A DNA stretch of 64,000 bases, from the NCBI GenBank assembly GCA_016291905.1, contig JAEEZS010000009.1, positions 205,535 to 269,534 on the forward strand, written 5' to 3'. The first letter of the stretch is position 1. Every line of letters begins with the position of its first letter. The notes under the pieces are model-generated. The model ran no database searches and had not been told where the DNA came from. It saw nothing but the letters and a program-made list of their open reading frames with translations. This DNA comes from Bacteroidaceae bacterium (GTDB taxonomy: Bacteria; Bacteroidota; Bacteroidia; Bacteroidales; Bacteroidaceae). Shown here piece by piece: positions 59,726 through 64,000 of this stretch. A program made the translations under genes and the position numbers.

Positions 59726-61135
59726 ATGAAAACCAAGGCCCTATTTTGTTCCCTTTTCATTTTTAGTTTCTCGTTAAGCGTCTCCGCCCAGAGCTACATC
59801 CACGAGCAGAGCACCGGCTATGTCTGGCCTGACGACCCCGCCGTCGTCAGCCACCTCAAGGAGTGGCAGGACCTCAAGTTCGGCATCATCCTCCATTGGG
59901 GTGTCTATTCCGTCCCGGGCATCTGCGAGTCGTGGACCATCACCAGCGAAGACTGGATAACCCCCGACACCACCCGCACCTACGAGGAGTACAAGCAGTG
60001 GTACTGGGGGCTCAGCAGCCAGTTCAACCCCACCCGTTTCGACCCCGCACAATGGGCATGTGTTGCCCGCGAGGCCGGCATGAAGTACGTCGTCTTCACC
60101 ACCAAGCACCACGACGGCTTCTGTCTCTTCGACTCCCATGAGACCGACTACACCGTCACCCACAGCGGCTTTGCGGGCGATCCCCGTGCCGACGTTGCCC
60201 GCTACGTCTTCGACGCTTTCCGCGCCGAGGGCATGTTGACCGGCTGCTATTTCTCCAAGCCCGACTGGCACAGCCCCTACTACTGGTGGCCAGCCCGTGC
60301 CACGTACAACCGTCTCCACAACTACCCCATCGCCCAATACCCCGAGCGCTGGCAGAAGTACCGCAGTTTTGTTTACAACCAGGTTGAGGAACTTATGACC
60401 GGCTACGGCTCCATCGACATCCTCTGGCTCGACGGCGGCTGGTGTACCGCGCCTCGCGAGGACATCGGCCTCGACAGCATCGTCGATATGGCACGCGGCT
60501 ACCAGCCAGGACTCATCGTCGTTGAGCGTGCCTGCCCGGGCAAGCATGAGAACTACCAGGCGCCCGAGCAGAAGATTCCCGACGGCCAAATCAACACCCC
60601 GTGGGAGAGCTGCATCACCCTCACCTACGACTGGGGCTGGACCGACCACCCCGTCTTCAAGTCGCCTGCCACCGTGTTGGCCATGCTCAGCGAGATTGTC
60701 GCCAAGGGCGGCAGCCTCCTTCTCGGCGTCGGCCCTACCCCCGAAGGGCTGATTGAGGACGGCGCCGTTGAGCGCCTTCAGCAGATTGGCAAGTGGCTTG
60801 ATGCCAACGGCGAAGCCATCTACGGCACCGTCACCACCCCCATCTACCGCAATGCCGAGGGCAACGTCTGGTTCACCAAAGCCAAGGCTGAAAATTCAAA
60901 GAAGGGGAATCCTTCCCTCTACGCGCTTGTTGTCCGTCCCGACGACAGCACTACCCTGCCCGAGGTCGTCGAATGGGAGGGCAACACCCCCCGCAAAGGC
61001 TCGAAGCTGCGCCTCCTCGACACCGGCAAAGCCCTTCGCTACGAGGTCACCCCCGACGGCCGCACCCGCGTCCATATCCCAGCTGCCCTCCGCACCGCCG
61101 ACGCCCTCGCCCTCCGCATCATGCCGTTGTATTAG
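59726..61135 (+). CDS. Alpha-L-fucosidase, GH29
   Basis: A 469-residue secreted enzyme (signal ending LSVSAQ) that releases fucose from glycans. KFGIILHWGVYSVPG, GMKYVVFTTKHHDGFCLFDS and GYGSIDILWLDGGW are GH29 blocks; Asp236 in WLDGGW is the nucleophile. The acid/base is not fixed by simple motif in this family and is not assigned. The C-terminal 120 residues form a beta-sandwich. It lies 60 bases after the DPP4-type peptidase gene and is probably co-transcribed. Fucose removal and peptide trimming would suit growth on host or plant glycoproteins (inference). Confidence 0.9.
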   Translation: MKTKALFCSLFIFSFSLSVSAQSYIHEQSTGYVWPDDPAVVSHLKEWQDLKFGIILHWGVYSVPGICESWTITSEDWITPDTTRTYEEYKQWYWGLSSQFNPTRFDPAQWACVAREAGMKYVVFTTKHHDGFCLFDSHETDYTVTHSGFAGDPRADVARYVFDAFRAEGMLTGCYFSKPDWHSPYYWWPARATYNRLHNYPIAQYPERWQKYRSFVYNQVEELMTGYGSIDILWLDGGWCTAPREDIGLDSIVDMARGYQPGLIVVERACPGKHENYQAPEQKIPDGQINTPWESCITLTYDWGWTDHPVFKSPATVLAMLSEIVAKGGSLLLGVGPTPEGLIEDGAVERLQQIGKWLDANGEAIYGTVTTPIYRNAEGNVWFTKAKAENSKKGNPSLYALVVRPDDSTTLPEVVEWEGNTPRKGSKLRLLDTGKALRYEVTPDGRTRVHIPAALRTADALALRIMPLY

Positions 61136-61176
61136 CCATTCCATAATCTTATTCGCGCGCGTGCGCGTAGAAAAAA

Positions 61177-61490
61177 GTTTGGTCAGAGGTCCGTCATCCG
61201 TCATCGGAGTGACGGACAATGATTTAGCGTTCTTTTTTGACCCCTTCAAAAACAAACCGCAGCTACGCCCGTAGAATCAGCTTCTATATCGCTAAAAGCT
61301 TGGTCTGAGAAATTAGAATCAGCTTCTACGGAAATAGAATAAGCAACTGAGAGAATAGAATCAAACGCTAAACAAATAACGTTTGACGTTGTAAGAATAA
61401 CGTCAAACTCTGTCGGCTGGACGTCAAACGTTGGCGAATGGACGTCAAACATTTTCAGCGAAATGACGGATGACAGACCTCTGACCAAAC
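61177..61490. mobile_element. 314-base segment with 28-base inverted ends enclosing array 4
   Basis: The left end starts GTTTGGTCAGAGGTCCGTCA (61177-61204) and the right end is its reverse complement (61463-61490), matching at 27 of 28 bases. Outside both ends a similar word stands in the same direction: TTATTCGCGCG (about 61149) and TTATTCGTGCG (about 61495). Inside there is no gene, only a hairpin (GTCCGTCA with TGACGGAC) and the 21-base-step array 4. This looks like a small non-autonomous element, or a large hairpin in RNA. It lies in the gap 61136-61574 between convergent genes. Confidence 0.55.
61273..61453. repeat. Array 4 of 21-base-step modules
   Basis: Nine 13-base modules at exact 21-base steps from 61273 to 61441: AGAATCAGCTTCT, AAAAGCTTGGTCT, AGAATCAGCTTCT, AGAATAAGCAACT, AGAATCAAACGCT, AACGTTTGACGTT, AACGTCAAACTCT, GACGTCAAACGTT and GACGTCAAACATT. 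Arms AGAAT, AACGT and AGCGT are shared with arrays 1 or 2; AGAATCAAACGCT is the exact reverse complement of AGCGTTTGATTCT in array 2. Spacers are 8 bases and vary. Confidence 0.9.
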
Positions 61491-61524
61491 ATTTTATTCG
61501 TGCGAGAAACCGGCATTCAACGAA

Positions 61525-61553
61525 GGAGTCCGGACCTGATTGGTCCGGACTCC
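61525..61553. terminator. Hairpin between GH29 and the YDG-repeat gene
   Basis: A perfect 11-base stem, GGAGTCCGGAC with GTCCGGACTCC, around a 7-base loop between two convergent stops. No strong T-run on either side; it is likely a two-way transcription end or RNA-stabilising hairpin. Confidence 0.7.
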
Positions 61554-61574
61554 TCCACTGAAAAGGTAGGCCTT

Positions 61575-64000
61575 TTATTTCACGACGACCTTCTTTCCGT
61601 TCACAATGTAGATGCCCGTTTCCGTTGGCCGGCCTTCCAGACGGCGTCCGCTAAGGTCGTAGTAGTTGGCGTCGAGGACATTAAGGTTCTTAAGGTCGTA
61701 GATGCCGGTGGCGTCGCCAAAGCGGAGGCCAATGGCATTGCTGTCTACATCTCCTACCTCGATGCCCGTGAGCTGGAAGTAGGCGTGCTGAGCGTTGACG
61801 TAGGCACCTTCCAACGGATAGTAAAGGGTGCTACCTTCGCCTACGAGCAGGGCGCTCTTGTCGGTCTCGGCATAAGTTACAGGAACATAGGTGCCCTTGA
61901 AGGTGACGGACATATCATCGCCGAGGTCGCAAGTCTTGTTGTTGCTTTCCGTGGCGCTGATGGTCACACCTGTAAACTGAGGATCATTGATTTCAGGATT
62001 TTCAGTATCTTTGGTCCATTTAATAATGTAGGGCACGCCGGCTTTGATTTCCGTCACCTCGGTGAAGTTGAGTGTCAGCGTGCCCGTGCCATTGGTATAG
62101 GAAGCGCTGCTCAACTCGCGCACATCAGCACCAGCCAGCGGGCTGTCGGCAATCGTTACGTCGAAGGGCAGGCAGATGGTATTCCAGTGGCCATCCTTGA
62201 AGAATGTGTGACCACTGAGTGTCACATTGGCCATACCGCCGTAATTGTTGACAATAGTGCTAATAACAGTTGCATTATCATCTCCATCGTCAATCAACGA
62301 GGCATTATAGTAGCTGATGGAGGCGGTAGCCGTCGTCTGCTGTCCGGTGGCTGCGAGCACGTAGTTGCCTGCGCTCGTTCCTCCCAGCGTCAGGTCGGTG
62401 ATGTTGACGGTTTTGTTTTCACCGGCACCAGCGTCCGCGAAGGCGCCGGTGGCCGTCACTGTCAACACGTCATCTGCCAGCTTGCCGCTGAAGGTCACGC
62501 CAGTGTAGACCAGCGTGGCGTCGACGGTGCCGTCATACGGCTTGTCCGAGGCGGTTATGCCGGAGATGGTGATTTCGGCTGCAGTGATGGAGGCGGTGGT
62601 AGTCGCCTGCTGACCTTCAGAGGCGAGAGTGTAGTTCGATGCGCTCGTTCCTCCCAGCGTCAGGTCGGTGATGTTGACGGTTTTGTTTTCACCGGCACCA
62701 GCGTCCGCGAAGGCGCCGGTGGCCGTCACTGTCAGCACGTCATCTGCCAGCTTGCCGCTGAAGGTCACGCCAGTGTAGACCAGCGTGGCGTCGACGGTGC
62801 CGTCATATACCTTGTTTTCTGCAGTTATGCCGGAGACCGTGATCTCGGCTGCAGTGATGGAGGCGGTGGTAGTCGCCTGCTGACCTTCAGAGGCGAGAGT
62901 GTAGTTCGGTGCGGCCTCTCCTCCCAGTTCCAGGTCGGTGATGTTGACGGTCTTCTCCGTGCCCACGTTCTTGTTATCGAAGGTGCCGGTGGCCGTCACT
63001 GTCAACACGTCATCTGCCAGTTTGCCGGTAAGCGTCACGCCAGTATAGACCAGCTCGGCATCGACGGTGCCGTCATACGTCTTGTTCGCGGCGGTTATGC
63101 CGGAGACCGTGATCTCGGCTGCAGTGATGGAGGCGCTGGCCGACGTCTGCTGCCCTTCCGCGGCGAGCATGTAGTTCGCTGCACTCGTTCCTCCCAGCTC
63201 CAGGTCGGTGATGTTGACGGTCTTTACACCGACACCAGCGTCCGCGAAGGCGCCGGTGGCCGTCACGGACAGGTCGTCATCTGCCAGCTTGCCGGTAAGC
63301 GTCACGTTAGTGTAGACCAGCGTGGCGGTGACGGTGCCGTCATACACCTTGTCTTCTGCCGCTATACCGGTGACGGTGACGGACTTCTTGCTGATGGTGG
63401 CGGTGGCCGACGTCTGCTGGCCGGTGGTGGCGAGCACGTAGTTCGATGCGCTCGTTCCTCCCAGCGTCAGGTTGGTGATGTTGACGGTCTTTACACCGGC
63501 ACCAGCGTCCGCGAAGGCGCCGATGGCCGTCACGGACAGGTCGTCACCCTCCTCCTTGCCGGCAAACTCCACGCCAGTGTAGACCAGCGTGGCGGTGACG
63601 GTGCCGTCATACACCTTGTTTTCTGCAGTTATGCCGGTGACGGTCACGGACTTCGCGTTCACGGTCAGCGTGCCGGTCGCGTAGGTGATGTTATAGTTCG
63701 ACGTCACGTCCGTGCCGCCACTCATGATGACCGCACTAGACGGAGTGATGACGCCGTCGCCGGATGTCAGCGTGTCATCCGACAGCTCGTCGCCGTCCAC
63801 AAGGCCGGACACGGTGACATTGTACTTTCCCGTCGAGATGGAGCCGCCGTAGGTGATCGTCTGGGCAACCGCCGAGGCGGTCACGGACTTCGAGTTGACG
63901 GCCGGCGTGGCCGTTGCCGATCTGATGTTATAGTTCGACGTCACGTCCGTGCCGCCACTCATGATGACCGCACTAGACGGAGTGATGACGCCGTCGCCGG
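61575..64000 (-). CDS. Large YDG/MBG-repeat surface protein with C-terminal sorting tail (5' end outside window)
   Basis: The frame is open to the window edge; the first ATG inside it lies in a repeat, so the true start is beyond 64000. About 807 residues are visible. Two MBG-type repeats (ITYGGSISTGKYNVTVSGLVDGDEL) are followed by five YDG repeats of about 90 residues, each with a K-x-YDGTV, GVTFSGKLADDVLTV, NITDLTLGGTSASNY pattern. A unique region comes next, and the end is YYDLSGRRLEGRPTETGIYI then VNGKKVVVK, a type A sorting tail. It is probably a type IX-exported, surface-attached fibre or adhesin; ligand unknown. Confidence 0.85.
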   Translation of the reverse strand, partial: GDGVITPSSAVIMSGGTDVTSNYNIRSATATPAVNSKSVTASAVAQTITYGGSISTGKYNVTVSGLVDGDELSDDTLTSGDGVITPSSAVIMSGGTDVTSNYNITYATGTLTVNAKSVTVTGITAENKVYDGTVTATLVYTGVEFAGKEEGDDLSVTAIGAFADAGAGVKTVNITNLTLGGTSASNYVLATTGQQTSATATISKKSVTVTGIAAEDKVYDGTVTATLVYTNVTLTGKLADDDLSVTATGAFADAGVGVKTVNITDLELGGTSAANYMLAAEGQQTSASASITAAEITVSGITAANKTYDGTVDAELVYTGVTLTGKLADDVLTVTATGTFDNKNVGTEKTVNITDLELGGEAAPNYTLASEGQQATTTASITAAEITVSGITAENKVYDGTVDATLVYTGVTFSGKLADDVLTVTATGAFADAGAGENKTVNITDLTLGGTSASNYTLASEGQQATTTASITAAEITISGITASDKPYDGTVDATLVYTGVTFSGKLADDVLTVTATGAFADAGAGENKTVNITDLTLGGTSAGNYVLAATGQQTTATASISYYNASLIDDGDDNATVISTIVNNYGGMANVTLSGHTFFKDGHWNTICLPFDVTIADSPLAGADVRELSSASYTNGTGTLTLNFTEVTEIKAGVPYIIKWTKDTENPEINDPQFTGVTISATESNNKTCDLGDDMSVTFKGTYVPVTYAETDKSALLVGEGSTLYYPLEGAYVNAQHAYFQLTGIEVGDVDSNAIGLRFGDATGIYDLKNLNVLDANYYDLSGRRLEGRPTETGIYIVNGKKVVVK
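62371..63720 (-). repeat. 270-base tandem repeats coding the YDG domains
   Basis: The segment GCGCTCGTTCCTCCCAGCGT and its variants recur at 62371, 62641, 62911, 63181 and 63448, giving 270-base (90-residue) steps, one of them 267. Copies 62371 and 62641 are almost identical over more than 150 bases. A 76-base block at 63688-63763 recurs at 63925-64000. Copy-number variation between strains is expected. Confidence 0.88.

Overview
The window comes from the chromosome of an anaerobic Bacteroidota, most likely a Prevotella-like member of the Bacteroidales. The basis is the gene content (class III ribonucleotide reductase, menaquinone synthesis, GldE, Omp28-like proteins, BACON domains, C-terminal sorting tails of the type IX secretion kind, GPH sugar transporters). 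The promoters also fit: TTTG, then 19-20 bases, then TAnnTTTG, the Bacteroidetes form. The tmRNA tag reads GENNYALAA.

Layout. 1-14.5 kb is mostly core: nrdD (3' part) and nrdG; ubiE and menA; a secreted GH43-like protein; an HD hydrolase; an MscS channel; a GH3 enzyme; the block mutY-ssb-gldE-phosphopantetheinyl transferase; HU, a 29-residue basic protein and RNase E/G; mltG. 14.5-17.1 kb holds a GH51 arabinofuranosidase and an EamA transporter. 17.2-22.1 kb is a three-gene operon of secreted proteins of unknown role, ending in a transglutaminase-like protein with a long Pro/Lys/Glu repeat. 22.1-28.3 kb is AT-rich accessory DNA: a possible structured RNA, a BACON/FISUMP lipoprotein, a HEPN-like protein coupled to a 41-residue ORF, and a DUF3791-DUF3990 cassette lying between two long direct repeats.

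28.35-42 kb begins with ssrA (tmRNA, minus strand). Next come a mannan operon (GH26, GH130, GPH transporter) and a xylan operon (GPH transporter, GH43, GH67, SGNH esterase). A membrane protein and a CxxCH-containing beta-propeller lipoprotein sit upstream of the xylan genes. 42-48 kb is trxA, dnaE and cstA. 48.5-57.4 kb has a GHL10-type hydrolase and a six-gene minus-strand operon of Omp28-like, TlpA-like and outer-membrane proteins. 57.5-61.1 kb has a DPP4-type peptidase and a GH29 fucosidase. The window ends inside a large YDG/MBG-repeat surface protein.

The glycan genes form a simple division of labour. Secreted enzymes (GH26, GH67, SGNH, GH3, GH51, GH43, GH29) cut polymers or side chains, two GPH symporters import oligosaccharides, and the GH130 phosphorylase and GH43 enzyme, which have no signal peptide, finish the job inside. 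No SusC/SusD pair or sensor regulator lies in the window.

The most unusual signal is outside the genes. Four separate intergenic arrays (9991-10074, 28155-28272, 48244-48361, 61273-61453) are built on an exact 21-base step. Each step is a 13-base module with two 5-base arms around a 3-base centre, plus an 8-base spacer. The arms differ between arrays but are partly shared, and modules follow ARNNNNNNNNNYT. The fourth array lies inside a 314-base segment with 28-base inverted ends. I do not know a described element with this grammar.
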